A DNA stretch of 64,000 nucleotides from Laguncularia racemosa (GCA_037954665.1 JBBMOL010000013.1:7378001-7442000), one strand, 5' to 3'. Positions 8,958 to 21,671 are shown, numbered from the stretch's first letter. Notes: generated by a model not told the origin, from the letters alone. Made by a program: numbers and translations.

Positions 8958-11900
8958 TCATCTATTTCCTATCGAACCGTATATATTGGTTGAAATGGCG
9001 ATTACACTTGTCAATATAGCCACGCTTATCATAAATCCCGCTAGTATCCGGTCTTTCAATGTTGATATTCCATTTACATCCCTGTAATAGAAAAATTCAC
9101 CAGAATTTGAGTCAAGAGCTACAAGGAAGTCCGACTAGAACACACTTTGAAGGACATATTGAAAATGCGCTCACGTGTAACTGGGACCATGAAATTACCT
9201 TAGTACAACAGCACCAGGGAAAATGAAGGCAAGGCAGACAGCGGTAGTAGATCCCAAGAGCTGAAAGAAGTACCAGATGTTCGGAAATGTGATTGCTGCT
9301 AAGTAAACGAAGGTCAACAGAGCAAGAGTGATCCATACGAATCGTTTGGTGTCATTCGCTAAAATAGGCCTTGTAGGGAAGAGGAATTCATCGATGTTGG
9401 TGCGCAAAGAGAAGTTTAAGAGAGGGAAAACTAGAATGAGGTGCAGTGCATAGCTCAACCGAACAATGTCATTGAGCAATGAACCCATCGTTGAAGTTGA
9501 ATTGCGGTCAAAGTTGACGAGTATGTCAGGCATGACTGATTCACCAAACAGCAAGTACCCAAAAATCCCAATGGCAAAATAGATGGCAGCACATAGGACC
9601 ATTGATATTTTTACTGCTGAAATCATATAGGATGGTTTTCCTAGCTCAAAACCGATTGGATGAACTGCATTAAATAGTAAATATAAGTCACTCCACCATT
9701 CTTTGCATCGCAATGATATTAATTTGTACTTCACCAACAGCTTTATATGGTCTAGTACCAAGGCATGCACAGATAAATTTGCACCAAAAACAATTGGAAG
9801 AGCAAAGTTTTGTTTAGTGAAAGGATAATCAACAACTATCATAATAAAAATCATAGCACCAAGCAAGAGTTACAGGTTTTTCTCACCATTAAAATGGAAT
9901 GTGAAGGCTGTGACTATTACTGGAACAGCAGTAAAAAGGTTGAAGAATGAGGCACGATCTGCCAAGTGAGGCAGCAATCTTGGTTTCTTCGCTTTACCTT
10001 CCACCAGTGCAAGGATCGCAAGAACAGAGCTGATGCCAACAAATACTAGTGCTAGCAGCACCGATATGGCTGAACTGAACTTTAAAGATTCTGAAAAGAC
10101 AAAAGTGACAAAGCTGGAAGCATGTACTTATTGGCAAAGAGATTTCATTTACAGGTCTTTTTCCCTGAAATTTCTTTGAGGGAAGTTGCTATGTGCGCAA
10201 TTTAGTTTGAACAGCGGAAACCGGACGCTGTGAGAACTTCAACAGCCATAAACACACTAGAAATAGATATCCTCAATGTTTGTGCCAATGCTAAGTTTAT
10301 CTCAAAATTCAACTAAGTTATGTATGTTTTTATTAACGGCTTATTCAAGTACTTTATGTTTTTGTTGCACCAAATAAGTCCCTCTAATAGAATTCCCCAT
10401 GATATATGGCTACATCATAGAAAACTCAAACATTTCACTCACAAATTAAAGGGCTTAACCAAATCTTGTTGCAAATATAAAGGATTTAAATGACTCATTT
10501 CAAACATAAAAGATTTAACTGAATTTCAGCATAAGCATAAAAGATTTTTAATACTTATCTCAGTTTAAATATCTTCAAACAGGCTTAACAACCAGACTAT
10601 TTACCATTAAGAGTTTTAGTAACCTTAATATTCCCAATTCTCAATTTTCAGCATATCTTTTTCGTGCAACTTACTTCGAGGCCTAGATCTTGCAAGCAAA
10701 TTTGTCTTAGTACTGGATTTTTTTCAAATCAAGGAGAAAGAAGATGATCTGGGGAAGAATTGCTCACCTATATGTCGCTGCAAGACCAATGGGAGCATAA
10801 CAACAGCGAGAATGAAGAGTATTGCAAATTCTCGCGAATTCCACCACTGAAAACCAAACAACTCCCGCAAAATTCCCAGGTGAAGCGTTCCATCCGGATG
10901 ATTCCCTGAAAGCACATCTCCTGGAAAAATCAGAAAATATCACAGGGTTCAGTCTTACAGGTGCTCTTTCAATCATACTTTTTTCAGTCCAAAATTTCAG
11001 GTATCAGATACAGCTCTTGCACATCATTTATCCCTTCTATTTAATTATTCTTCTCAATCACTGAAAAATTAAAATGAAGAAAACATATCCCTCAATTAAA
11101 TATAATCAATTATTAGCACTCAATATTCTTGCACCGGAAAACCTTTTCCAGATCTTTTTTTTTTTTGACAACCATGGAAAATACCGAGGAGAAAATGACG
11201 AATATAATTTTCCCATTTAGAATATGGAAATCATGACACATTCTGTAATGCTTAATATATCAATTGTTTGAAAATTTCTTGGAAACGTTTTCTTTGAAAC
11301 AACGACACCAACAGTCCCAAATAAGTATAAGGCTACGTTGTGATTAGTTGTAAAATCTTTAGAAATATGTTGTTGACATTCTGTTCAGCAAAATCCAACT
11401 GAATCATACATTTTAGAAAAGTTCAGGCTCCATCATGAATCGAAGAAGACTTCCACAATGAGTAAAGCAGCAGGGACTAAAAGCACAATCTTGCAACATT
11501 CATAGCAAGCTGAAAAATCTCGTCATCTAAACAACTTTACATGTAGAAATCAAGTTTCTTCTGCTCTAAAAAATAATAATAATAAAATAAATAAGAAAAA
11601 AGAAAAAATCAGCTCAATCAAATTGATTGTATAATTACTTACCAATAATAATTAGATAAATGATCAAGCATCCAAGATTAGTAATCATAACACAAACTTG
11701 TACAGCCACGGATCCTAAACTCCCAAATGACTCCTTCATAACTCCTGCATATGTGGCTGCACTCCCTGAATGGGTAAACCTCATCAAGAATTCGACCGAC
11801 GAGTCAGCCAGCCATGCTATAAGCGCAATCAGCAAAAATGCAGGTACGACACCTAGAACCTTGAGAGTTGCTGGTATGGACATAATTCCAGCTCCAATTA

Positions 11901-12006
11901 TACTAGTCGACACATTAAGCACCGCACCGGAGATCGACGCGGCACGTCTCTTCTCCGGCTCGTGGACCGGCAGGAGTGGCACGTGAGATTCAGCAGCCGG
12001 TGACAT
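8958..12006 (-). CDS. AVT6: Amino acid transporter, AVT6/SLC38 type, gene 1 (five exons, intact)
   Basis: Exons in coding order: 12006-11643, 10920-10768, 10090-9887, 9664-9199, 9081-8958. All introns are GT-AG (722, 677, 222, 117 bp) and phases fit, giving 1311 bp and 436 residues. The protein is a multi-pass permease of the amino acid/auxin permease superfamily. Exon 1 starts MSPAAESHVPLLPVHEPEKR and contains the family signature GAVLNVSTSIIGAGIMSIPA in the first helix. Later segments include WWNSREFAILFILAVVMLPL, SSAISVLLALVFVGISSVLA, VTAFTFHFNVHPIGFEL, CAAIYFAIGIFGYLLFGE and SYALHLILVFPLLNFSLR. Arabidopsis AVT6 proteins export amino acids from vacuole or ER to cytosol; substrate cannot be read here. 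Tandem paralog of 23921-27177. The start is the only ATG before the conserved N-terminus. Confidence 0.93.
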
Positions 12007-12121
12007 TTTTTTCCCGACGAGCTAAGATTAAGAATATTTCAGGCTGCTGCCGGGCAGGCTGGTGCTGAGGATATGGAGTATCATTGTTGTTGTCTTCTTG
12101 CTCATGAAAGTCCATAATGTC

Positions 12122-12140
12122 TTATATTATATAATATTGT
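12122..12140 (-). promoter_or_regulatory. Putative TATA region of transporter gene 1
   Basis: The minus strand has ATTATATAATATAAG about 120 bases upstream of the ATG. It is followed by a leader block (ATTATGGACTTTCATGA) that is shared with gene 2, where a TATATATAGG box lies in the same place. No transcription start is known. Confidence 0.45.
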
Positions 12141-12169
12141 TTGTTAGATGGTGGCCACTGGCCATGGTT

Positions 12170-12735
12170 GGTATACTTTGCTTCCTTTTTCAATATTAGA
12201 TATGAAAAGCCTAAGAGTATTTTCCTGAATCCAATTTTTATTATTTAAATTTACGGTCTTACTTCTTATAAAAAAATAAAATAAAATTCAATCAAATACA
12301 ATATTTAACAAATTAAAATTTTAAATATAAAATACGATAAGTGAAAATTTACTTATGTATAAAATTTAATAATTTTAAATTTCAGATAAATATACAAAAT
12401 ATTTTGATATTTGAAAAAAGAAGAAGATAATTTTAACACAATCTCATAGTAAAATGCTATTAATAGACTTTATTAACTAATACTTCGAGTATATATTTAT
12501 TAAATGTCTAAAATAAGAAGATTTTCTGTTTTTTTTTTAATATTAATTGCTAACTTAACGTGAACATTTTTTTCATTTAGATTTTTAATGAATATTTTTA
12601 GGATATTTATCAATATATTCCGATTATTTGATAGTGTAGTTGCATGGAGGGAAGGTTAGGATTGTAAAATTAGTTTGTGGGGGAAGACATGGTTTCAATG
12701 ATTTTGGACAGCTTGCAGTGGAACCCAGATGTTAC
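12170..12735. other. AT-rich insertion or diverged segment in the gene 1 upstream region
   Basis: The upstream regions of the two transporter genes align close to the start codon and again at 12736-12930 against about 27325-27540, but gene 1 has some 560 extra bases here. It holds poly(A/T) stretches and no coding signal; no clean terminal repeats were found. Confidence 0.45.
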
Positions 12736-12930
12736 AATATTCTGGTCAATGATGAGTGTACATAGACGTAGGTTCATGTTAATAGCGTAAAAAGAAATGT
12801 ATGGGGACGCAAAAGCAGGTTCCGTGGGTACGTAAAATAAAGAGCCATTGATGCTTAGATTAGATGTATCTTATTCCAATAGTTTATCTTTGACCTCTCT
12901 GTCTGCGGCGAGGTTAGCCGCTGGAGTTGA
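12736..12930. promoter_or_regulatory. Distal upstream block shared by both transporter genes
   Basis: Aligns with about 27325-27540. Shared pieces include CTGGTCAATGAT/GTGGTCAATGAT, CATAGACGTA/TATAGACGTA and CTTTGACCTCT, which contains a W-box core (TTGAC). Conservation may simply reflect the duplication. Confidence 0.4.
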
Positions 12931-14002
12931 TACCCGAGATGGTTAACGGACAGTCACACACCACCAGTCCTTGGTTGCCTTTTTTTTTTTTTTTTTCAAA
13001 TCTTTTAATTTTTCAGTTATTATTAAATTTCTTTTAGAATGATGAAGGGAATTATTGGTTAGAAAAAAAAAATTTTAATGAGGAAAGAAATGAAAGAAAG
13101 AAAATATATAAAAGAAAAGAATACAATAGAAGGAATTAGAAGGAGCTTCATTTTATTTCTATATTTTTTTATGATGAATTATAAAGCAAAGAAATATAAA
13201 TCATTACTAAAAATAAAATAAGGTACAAAGTAAAATTATCATGAAAATTACAAGAGAAAAGATCAACGTTTGAAGTCAAATTCAAATAGAGAATCAAATT
13301 TTTATGTGATTAAGATAAAAAATTAATATTATGTTAAATAGCTCAAACAAAGATCCCATTATGAAGCTATTATAGATAATAACAATAACTTTATTCTAAT
13401 CATTGAGCATGTTTACGAAATAATAACAGATTCTCTATTTTAATCACTAAGTATGATGTTGATATTCTATTTTAACCACTAAATATAACATTAATTTTCT
13501 ATTTTAAACACTTGAAAGTTTGATTTTCTATTTTAACCACTTAGCATAATGTTAATTCTTTATTTTAATCGTTTAAAAGTTTAATTCTTTAATTAAACTT
13601 GATCATAAATGTTGATATCCTTATTTGTAATTTTCTTTAAAATTATCAATATGTCCATGAAAAATGAAAATGAAAATAAAAATAAAAAAGGCAAGAGATA
13701 GAATGAAAACCTTATTGATTTTTATATTTTTCCTTCCCGTTTTCTCCACTTTTGAGGAAAATAATATAAGGTGGGTAGAAGAGAATCATTATTTCCCCCC
13801 ACCCCTCTATTTCTTTCCCTCTAGTTCCACTATTTATCCAAATAATAGAATATAATATTTACCACTCAATTTTTTTTTCTCTCGCTTTTCCCCCATGCCA
13901 AACAGAGTATAAATAATTATAACCATAATGTTTAGAGACTTTTGTGACAACTAGTTGATGATGCATCCATGATATTTGTGCTAAAAAGATAAATATATTA
14001 AG
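12931..14002. repeat. Gene-free AT-rich spacer with a degenerate 35-40 bp tandem repeat
   Basis: 13432-13600 holds about five imperfect copies of a unit around TTCTATTTTAACCACTAA, with variable middles. The rest is poly(A/T)-rich, including purine-rich DNA at 13655-13700. The reading frame at 13664-13855 has no family features and low complexity. Confidence 0.5.
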
Positions 14003-14007
14003 GTCAT
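14003..14007. repeat. Target-site duplication GTCAT, left copy
   Basis: GTCAT precedes the LTR start TGTAGATGG at 14008 and is repeated at 22342-22346 directly after the other LTR. Confidence 0.85.
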
Positions 14008-14649
14008 TGTAGATGGGGAGCTCTAGTAGGAGTAGTCACGTTTGTATCGCATAGTTATCGCATTGTACGTGACTTCAAAAAAGTGATGTAAAAATGACAT
14101 GTGATGGAATGATTAAGGAGAGAGTGACAGGGAGGAGGAACAGGCAATTTCAAGAGTCTTAAATATACAAGTGACAAACAAGTGAGTTAAGGAGACCTCA
14201 AGCATCAACCTTGAGGTTCTTAAGCAATAAAGACCGCTTTTCGCCTAATCTCTTATTTGATCCTTGAAAGTAGAGAATTCTCAATGGAACACCGTTTTTC
14301 TGATCTCTTCGAGTCTCTCATTCTTTTTAATAAGGAGGAATGGCTAAGTATTTATAGACTCTTAGATCTAATGACATCCGCTAAATCACCTTAGTGATCT
14401 ACTCATTCTAGCGTTATCCTAATGAGCTTACTATACTATAATCTTTCCTCATAAGTGCATGAGCCTACTTGAGAAAAGTTAGATGCAGACGACCAGTTCA
14501 ACGATCCTTATTCTAAGCCTACCAAGCTAATTTTCCTTAGTCATCCCAATAATTAAACCAGATTTACTAGGCCATATCATTTAGCCCAATGAGTCAAGCT
14601 AAATAATTAATGGGATTGGTCCAATGTATAATAATTTCAATCCTTTACA
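14008..14649 (-). repeat. 3' LTR of the gag-only element
   Basis: Starts TGTAGATGGGG and ends CCTTTACA. Aligns throughout with 21672-22341; shared stretches include GACTTCAAAAAAGTGATGTA and AAGCATCAACCTTG. 642 bp against 670 bp in the partner. Confidence 0.9.
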
Positions 14650-14660
14650 TTTTGCCCCTT
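14650..14660 (-). other. Polypurine tract of the gag-only element
   Basis: The minus strand reads AAGGGGCAAAA directly before the LTR, with only one pyrimidine. Confidence 0.6.
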
Positions 14661-15056
14661 GACCAAAGCTTTTCAAGTGGAATTGAAGGGGTTTGGGCAT
14701 TTCTTGTGAGAGGCGTTGAATTCATCACTATACTAGTGAAATTAATGTTTTCTTTTCTTATCAATGAATCGGAGTAAACTGAATTGCCATCACCATCTTC
14801 TTCACGAAATTCACTTCCTTATATGCTCCACATTGGTCTTTATAATGATCCTATTGCCCCTAGGTTTGTTAATTGACATTCGTTGCACAAGTCTACTTTT
14901 TTTGGACTTTTCAATTATATCTCTCTTCTTAAAATAAATGTCTTCTATGCCATTGATGAATATTTAGGGCTTTCTTATAATGACATAACTCAAGCATGTC
15001 TTTGATATATTCACCACTTTAATAAGAGAAGCCATGGGTATACCACCACCAACCAC

Positions 15057-15096
15057 CCCCCCCCCCCCAACACACACACACACATATATATATATA
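15057..15096. repeat. Compound microsatellite C(n)-(CA)n-(TA)n
   Basis: A run of C residues is followed by ACACACACACACA and TATATATATATA. Confidence 0.9.
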
Positions 15097-15699
15097 AGTG
15101 TAACAGGTGTTGTTGTAAGATAGAACATAATTGCTTGAGATTGAAATGCAATATTACTTGAGAGGAATAGAGTGTAGAAATGCCTAATAATAACATCAAA
15201 CCAATGTTATATAGGCTCTTATATCCTTGGTAACCAGAAAATAATTTTTCTAAACTAGCGAACAATTTTTATCAACTTAGTAGACCATGAAAACATGCAA
15301 AATTGACCCTCAAAGATGTAATAAACAACAAAGTAGCTTAGTTTAAGCTATAATAGACTCAAATCAATATTATATATATATATATATATGTATTATCGAC
15401 TATGTAACTCTAAATAAGCAAAAATTTATGATCCTTTAAAGTTAGTACATCTAGAACTATCACCAAGAGCTCCAAATAATTGCTTACACAAAATAAAGCT
15501 CTATTTATATTGAGTATACTTTTGTCAAATGCTCATGATACATACCCCATCAGTGATGATAGAATTTTATTTATTTTTTTAATAGAGGCAACAATCATGA
15601 CCATATCATACTAAATCAGTTCCAAATATCATCAAATCTATCCAACTCATGAGACTTTAAATTTAAATCTTTAAACTCTCTTTGGATCTCATCAAATCG

Positions 15700-15703
15700 T
15701 ATG

Positions 15704-15740
<37 letters not shown>
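15700..15740. repeat. Compound microsatellite (TA)n-(TG)n
   Basis: TATATATATGTGTGTG and further TG units up to 15740. Confidence 0.9.
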
Positions 15741-16978
15741 CATGGTGAAACCCCCTTTCTTCTTTTCAATTATTGCATCAAAGGGTTGAAAAATAAAATA
15801 AACAAAGGAACTACACTTGAGGGTGAATAATATCTCAACAAACTCCACTAGCTTCTTGATCCAAGATATCAAAGTGCTAATTAAAAGCTCCATTATTCCT
15901 TCAACACATATATTCCTTCAAGCGTGCTTCAATTATTCTATAAGCATTTTGTCTACCTTCCCCATTGTTTATTCACTTATATTTCTTCTTTTCTCGTCAA
16001 TTCTTATTTGTTCTCTTTGTAAGCAGTAATTTTTCAAGTCACAAGCAAATTATATCAGGTTCCACTTCCTTGAATTTTTTTTTATGCTAACTTTATCATT
16101 GTTCTTCCTTTCATATGTAAGTCACATCAAATCCCAATCGCATCCCGTAGCTGCACTTCCTTAAGTTCTTGCACGTAAGCACTCTATCTTGTTCTTGTTT
16201 TCTCCTTGGATATTTTATTACTTTATTCCATGCATGGCTCTATGCTTGTTATTTATCTACAACTCAAGAATTTGATTCAATCTTTATCAATGAACATACT
16301 CAATCAGAATGTTATTTTTCCCTTGCAATTTCAAGTGATATAAGGGCATGATTTGTTGACAACTTGACATAAGAATGAAGCACATCTAAGTTTAACAGGC
16401 ATTCTCATTGCAACCTTGATCACAAGTTTTCTTGGAGAGTAAATAGGAACTTTGTTCTTCCAAGTTTGCTCCAATTGTAATCAACAAATTTACCAAGTTT
16501 GACAAACAATAGGGACTTTGTCCCTCTTCTTCCTTGATCATGAGTATGATGGGAACTTCGTTCCTTTTCTTAGTGGAAAGTTCTTAATAGGAGCTTTCTT
16601 ATCACAACTAAACTGAAGCAAATTTGCTTTGGTTAAGTAGCCATTGCCATTAGGATGGAATTCTTGGGTGGAGTACATCACCACAAGGTCAGATAATATT
16701 ACTCTCTTGAAGAAGACCAGGACCCTTCATGTTATTACCACTTCCACTCAACTGCAATTCCCACACAAAAGCGAGATGAAAGTGTGCCTATGATTTAGGA
16801 TCCTTATGCTAATATTACATCCGTTTAACCGTGGTTCCCACATGTGAGCACGATAGGAATGTGATTCCAATGTTTCTTTGAGGATCTGAGGGGAGATGCC
16901 CCTAAGTTCTAGGTTAAAGCCATAGAAGGAGTAAGTTGGTTTGTTAATCCTATTGGAGTAAGAATGTCATGAGGTCAA

Positions 16979-17165
16979 GCATAGTAGGCCTCTAACAAAG
17001 TGAGCCTTGCACACAACAGACCCTAGTAGGTCTTAAGTGTAGCAAGCCTAGATTATGGCATACATTGAAAATAGTAGACTTAGTATGCAATAGGCCTTAG
17101 TAGATCTCAAGCCCAACTTGCCTCAAGTGAATCAAGCCTTAAGCATAGCGAGCCTCAAGCGGACT
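16979..17165. repeat. Degenerate short tandem repeat around AAGCCT/TAGGCCT
   Basis: Words such as AGTAGGCCT, GTGAGCCTTG, AGCAAGCCTAG, CAAGCCTTAAGC and GCGAGCCTCAAGC recur roughly every 20 bases. The unit is too eroded for a firm period. Confidence 0.45.
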
Positions 17166-18460
17166 AGAGGGTTACCATCAAAGGTGATTCGATACTGCAC
17201 TTTAAGAATGAAAGAAGAGAGCTACCTTTGTTTGTCACCTAGAGTACACTCTTAGGAAGAGCATGTTAGCTTAAAGTCAAAGTACACAACTCTTTTGAAG
17301 AAGGCTAGGATAGTTATTCTTTACTTCTATGTGTCAATTAGGGGTTACATCCCTTGACTGGTTGTTATATTGGTCAAGCATCCTATAAACCTTTTAGGTT
17401 GACGATGGTGATAGCATTGAAGGTGTGAATGATTCAATGAAGCTGCTTTGATCTCGAGCTACTAGTCAAGAAGTGAGATTGATGCTCATGTTGATGTGCT
17501 GCTTCTTTGTGTGCTACACTTAGAATATCTCTCCTCCCCTAGTTGCTAACATGTCTCATCGAGACAAGGTAACAACACTAGAAGCTATTATTGCATTAGG
17601 TAAAACTTTTTCTCTCATGATTTTGTTATATCATCCCATCTAATAGCACTACTAGAGGGCCTTTTAGTTGCCTACGTTATTTAAATATGTGTAAGTCATT
17701 GTGCGTTTAAGAGGCAACGCCTTCACTTAGCAACAACGATGCAAAGAAACTATAATTGAAGTTAGCATAGCCACTTATGGGTCATTGAGCTTATAACATT
17801 ATAAGGCTATTTAGACTCTTGTGATCTAAATATCCACTTAGAGGGGCATCATGAATATGAGACTACTTAGACTCTTAAGATCTAAGAAACCTCTAGAGTC
17901 ATGTCACACATTAGAGCGAAGTTCTCTCATACTAGCAATGATGTACAAGAGATCTATTCTGAGAAAATATTCAATTGCATTTAAACAACGATAATGGCAT
18001 TCTTTGCTTGAAGTCATGAATTCTCTTTTATTAATCAAGGGGGTATTTCCCACTACTCGACTATTTAGTATAAGTTACTAGAAGGTTAAAAATACTCCTT
18101 GATAGGAGCTATAGAAGAAATTTTATGATTAAGCATAAGTAGATTGCTTTTCTTACTTAATTACAGTGACTTATGATGCACTTGGGAGACAACGCTCTTA
18201 CCAGTCTGCACTATACATGCCCGACTTTCCATCGTGTGCTTAGGAGTCAAAGCTCTTACCAATCAACATCGACATTTACATTACCCCTTATATACTTTAT
18301 TTTAGTGAATCATGAATCTTGTGTAGATTCTATAATGAACATGATGATTCATTGAGGTATAGAAGTAAATCGGTTAAGTGCTGCTTAAGCTAAGAAGTAG
18401 CTTCATGACTAGCTTTAAGAGAATAAGCAAGTTTCACTCATTATTGGAAGCATCAACGTA

Positions 18461-18780
18461 AGAGTTGAATGCCAAGGTGTCAACTGGGCTAAGGGTGTAT
18501 AGCCATGATGTCAAGGTACTACCTAGGCTTAAGATGTGGGAGCCGTGATGCTAGGGTTTTGCTTAGGCTTAGGGCATGGAAGCTAAATTACCAAGGCATT
18601 GCCTAGGCTTGAGGTGTAGAAGCCAAGATGTCAAGAAGATACCTAGGCTTAAGGCATTGTAATGGTGATGCCAGGGTGTTGCCTTAGCTAAAGGCATGGG
18701 AGCTAAGTCGCCAAAGCTTTGCCTAAGCTTAAGGCATGGAAGCTAAGATGTTAAGGTACTATCTAGGCTTAAAGTGCGAG
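18461..18780. repeat. 40-bp minisatellite, eight copies in exact register
   Basis: Copies start at 18461, 18501, 18541, 18581, 18621, 18661, 18701 and 18741. Each has a variable first half (AGCTAAGATGTTAAGG-like) and a better kept second half around GCCTAGGCTTAAGGCATGG. The period is exactly 40 despite many substitutions, so I see no indels between copies. Confidence 0.85.
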
Positions 18781-19422
18781 TATATATAAAACTATACTAC
18801 AAAGATTAAAAAAATGAAACTTTTATTATTTATGCCAAAATTTGCTCTTTATTTACAAAAGTAATGTCACGTTTTGACCTTGACTTTAATGCTTAATAAA
18901 TCACTAATCATTATCAGATAAGTCATGCTCTAATCATGTGGGTATCGTAGGATGGGAGTTTTTTATTCCAAACATTGCTATCTTCAATGACAAGCTCCCC
19001 ATTTTGAAGTCCCTCATGGAATATCCTTCTTAAGCCCTGACAAATGGGGTAGTATACTATTATGTGATATTAACAATACTTTAAATCCCTCTTTTTCAAA
19101 TCCCATAGATTGTCATAAGTACACCCTTTGCCCATCTTCATTAATGAAACTTTCTATTCCCTCATTTCTTTTTTTTTTTCTTGCCCCCACAGGAGCCTTG
19201 CATTCTCTTCTTTTTTTTCTTGTGCTTCTCTTGAGTTTGTTCCCAAGTAGGTAATGGTGTGCTAGAGGGTTTTACAATAGCAGTCTATCTCTCTTCGACA
19301 TATTCATCAAAGAATGTAGTCTCGGTGAGGTATGACTAACTCATTATGCTCAAATGGATTAGTTATAGCAAAAATGAATATGTCTTTCCCTTTCTAATGG
19401 CCCTTAATGCACTACTGCTATG

Positions 19423-19653
19423 TTAAGGGTATGAGATTGTTATCGTACAGCCACTTCTAACAAGAAAATGGTATGATATGTGCATGTCGATTACATGGAA
19501 TCGTATAGAGCCTTGTATATGGCCAACTTTAAAGTCCACATTGACATACCTTATTGTGTTTGTAGAGGCAATAGTGAAACTATTCACAACAATAGCTTGT
19601 CTCTCTAGGCACCAATTGCCTATCCCTATAGCGTTGAATGTAGACATTGGCAT
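19423..19653 (-). pseudogene. Retroviral-type protease remnant of the gag-only element
   Basis: The reading frame contains STFNAIGIGNWCLERQAI, IRYVNVDFKVGHIQGSIRFH and VIDMHISYHFLVRSGCTI. This matches the C-terminal half of plant gypsy proteases (I..DL.VGPI...FHV.....SY..LLGR). The active-site half is not in this frame. Confidence 0.6.
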
Positions 19654-20011
19654 TATATTTATAGAAGATCAATTGTCTAAGAATGTCCTCTTAATGGGAT
19701 ATCCATTAAGCATACTTTCTACATAAAGAGGACGATTGTGATTGGGATTCTTAACTTAGCGCACATGCCTGCTTCTATAAAAAGTATTACATTCTCATGT
19801 ACATTGGTCATTCTTCATACAGACTACACTAAACTACACTCCCCATAATATCTCTTAGAGATTTAGGTAAGTACAATTGCTGTTACAAGCTGTGCATCCT
19901 CATTAAATCCTAGCAAGTCAAAAAAATTATGAAATTAGCCATCTTTGTTAAGGCGGCAGCCACTAGTGGGCATGCACCTTCATCATTCTCGGTTGGAGTC
20001 TTTTGCTCGTT

Positions 20012-21480
20012 TTATGTTTCAACGTATGACATATTTCCTTCTTTAGAGCTAGGATCATGGTTGAGAGCATTTGCAGTACCTCGCTGATTATTGTGTGCAA
20101 GAAGTGGATTATTATGGACATCATTATTTTCTATAACAAGTTCTCTATTATGGACCTTGTCATTAAAAATCTTCTTGAAAGTGCAACACTCTTTTGTAGG
20201 GTGACCTATTATCCTGTAATATCTGCAAAACTTGGGATTATTCTTCTCATTTTGTATCAGTAAGCGATTCACCCTTGGGAGCTTGATATTCTCATCTCTT
20301 AGCCATTGGTCAAGTAGAGCATGTACCTTTCCTATTAGGCATGGGAAAGAAAGAGTTGATGCAAAGCTTCATGATCTATCATTTCTTGGTTTCTTGTTGT
20401 CTCTAGAAGTCTCAACTTAGGCCATACTAATAGATGTTGCTCATTTCCCAAATATTCCATTTTCTCCTCGTTGCCTTGCAACGAAGTTGTTAGTTCTTCT
20501 TGTAGTCTCAAGAAGTGCAAAGAAGAAACTTAAGTTGAGATTTTCCAACTAGACTATATACTTGGTGAACACCCCTTGGATACAGATTTTTACTAACTCT
20601 CTCTCATCATATACATCTTGGATGTTCAGGGTGCACTCTTTGAAGTGCTCTATATAATCTATCAAGCTTTCCTTTGGGTTTCGTCATGTTCTTCCCATAT
20701 CTGTTAATGTGACCCATTCTTGAGTAGAAAAGAATTTTCTTTAGGAATAGCTTGCATATAGACCCCCATGAATTGACTAACCCTGAAAGGAGATTAACAT
20801 ATCAAGTATATGCTTTTTTAGTCAGTAACTTGGAGAATTCTTTAAGCTTCAGGTCGTCATTAAGCCTGTATACTTCTAAGGTTTCAATAAACTTGAGTAA
20901 ATGTTCTTTGGCACTCACTTTCTTACCATTGAACAAGATGAACTTAAGACTAACATAGTCCTTAGGATATGGTTTTTCAGCAGTATGCTGATGATAAGGG
21001 AGTCTTAGCTCTGATACTCCTATGGCCAACTTTATTTGTATTTTTTTTAAGTACACATCTAAGTCTTCCTTTGTTACAAAAGAAGTCTTTGAAGTAGATA
21101 CTATAGAAGCGAGTGCAGAGGTAGATTAACAGCTAAATCCACTAAGAGCATTGGGAAGGGGAACACATGAGGATGAAGGTTCACCGAGTTAAACTCTTAT
21201 ATTTCCTCCTTCAAACAACAGGAGTTGTTTAGCTATGATGTTTAGTGAAGGGATTTGTTCCTGAAGAATGTTCTCCTTATCAATGGTAGGATTAGCTAGA
21301 GAAATTGCATGTGATGGAGTCGCATGGATGATACCCTGCTGCATAGCAATGCTAGTGTTTGGTAGAGCTACACTTTGTTGCGTGGTAACAATGGCAACCA
21401 ATCCTGTCATAAGCAAAGCAAGCATGCCCATGAGTTGATTTAAAGCCCTTATGTTCTCTTGTATAGTCTGCATCATTTGT
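20012..21480 (-). pseudogene. Gypsy gag remnant with zinc knuckle
   Basis: Fragments in order on the minus strand: 21476-21189 (Gln/Leu-rich N-terminus), 21056-20802 with EKPYPKDYVSLKFILFNGKK and HLLKFIETLEVYRLNDDLKL (gag core), about 20800-20580 with an ESLIDYIEHFKECTL-like segment, 20520-20335, and 20272-20012 with NPKFCRYYRIIGHPTKECCTF. The last is the CxxHR..GHPT..C knuckle of plant gypsy gag, with Tyr at one ligand position. Several stops and frame changes; no function expected. Confidence 0.75.
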
Positions 21481-21649
21481 GTAGGATCTATTGGAGTCTC
21501 AAGCTATAAATTATCTTAACTAGTATTCCTACGATAGTTAAGGCAAGTTCTACTCCATTTGTTTAGCATTAAGATCTTGTTCTTGAGAAGTATTGTCAGA
21601 TGGTTCTCTCTTCCCGGAAGATGCCATTTCTCTTTTATCACTTAAGTCT

Positions 21650-21671
21650 GTCCCTAGTGGAGTCGCCGAAA
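21650..21671 (-). other. Putative primer binding site of the gag-only element
   Basis: On the minus strand TTCGGCGACTCCACTAGGGA lies directly inside the right LTR. GGCGACTCC(A/G)CTGGGGA-like sequences occupy this place in many plant gypsy elements. The tRNA is not assigned. Confidence 0.55.

Larger units (their letters stand above)
14661..19400. other. Non-coding interior of the gag-only element
   Basis: About 4.7 kb with no reading frame above 85 codons and no recognised pol motif on either strand. It contains a C-run followed by (CA)n/(TA)n at 15057-15096, (TA)n at about 15372-15388, (TG)n at 15711-15740, a degenerate repeat at about 16979-17165 and a 40-bp minisatellite at 18461-18780. 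Confidence 0.6.

Noticed and set aside
9665..9866. Open frame continuing upstream from transporter exon 4 (and 24636-24801 in gene 2)
   Set aside because: This is intron 3. A consensus acceptor at the exon edge and the family sequence FNVHPI across the splice show that the coding start is at 9664 and 24635.
11660..11986. Plus-strand 108-codon frame, and its twin at 26831-27157
   Set aside because: Antisense shadow of transporter exon 1, which explains why it is conserved between the copies.
18461..18780. CRISPR-like regular spacing of the 40-bp units
   Set aside because: Units abut without unique spacers, the repeats are imperfect, and the setting is a plant retrotransposon.
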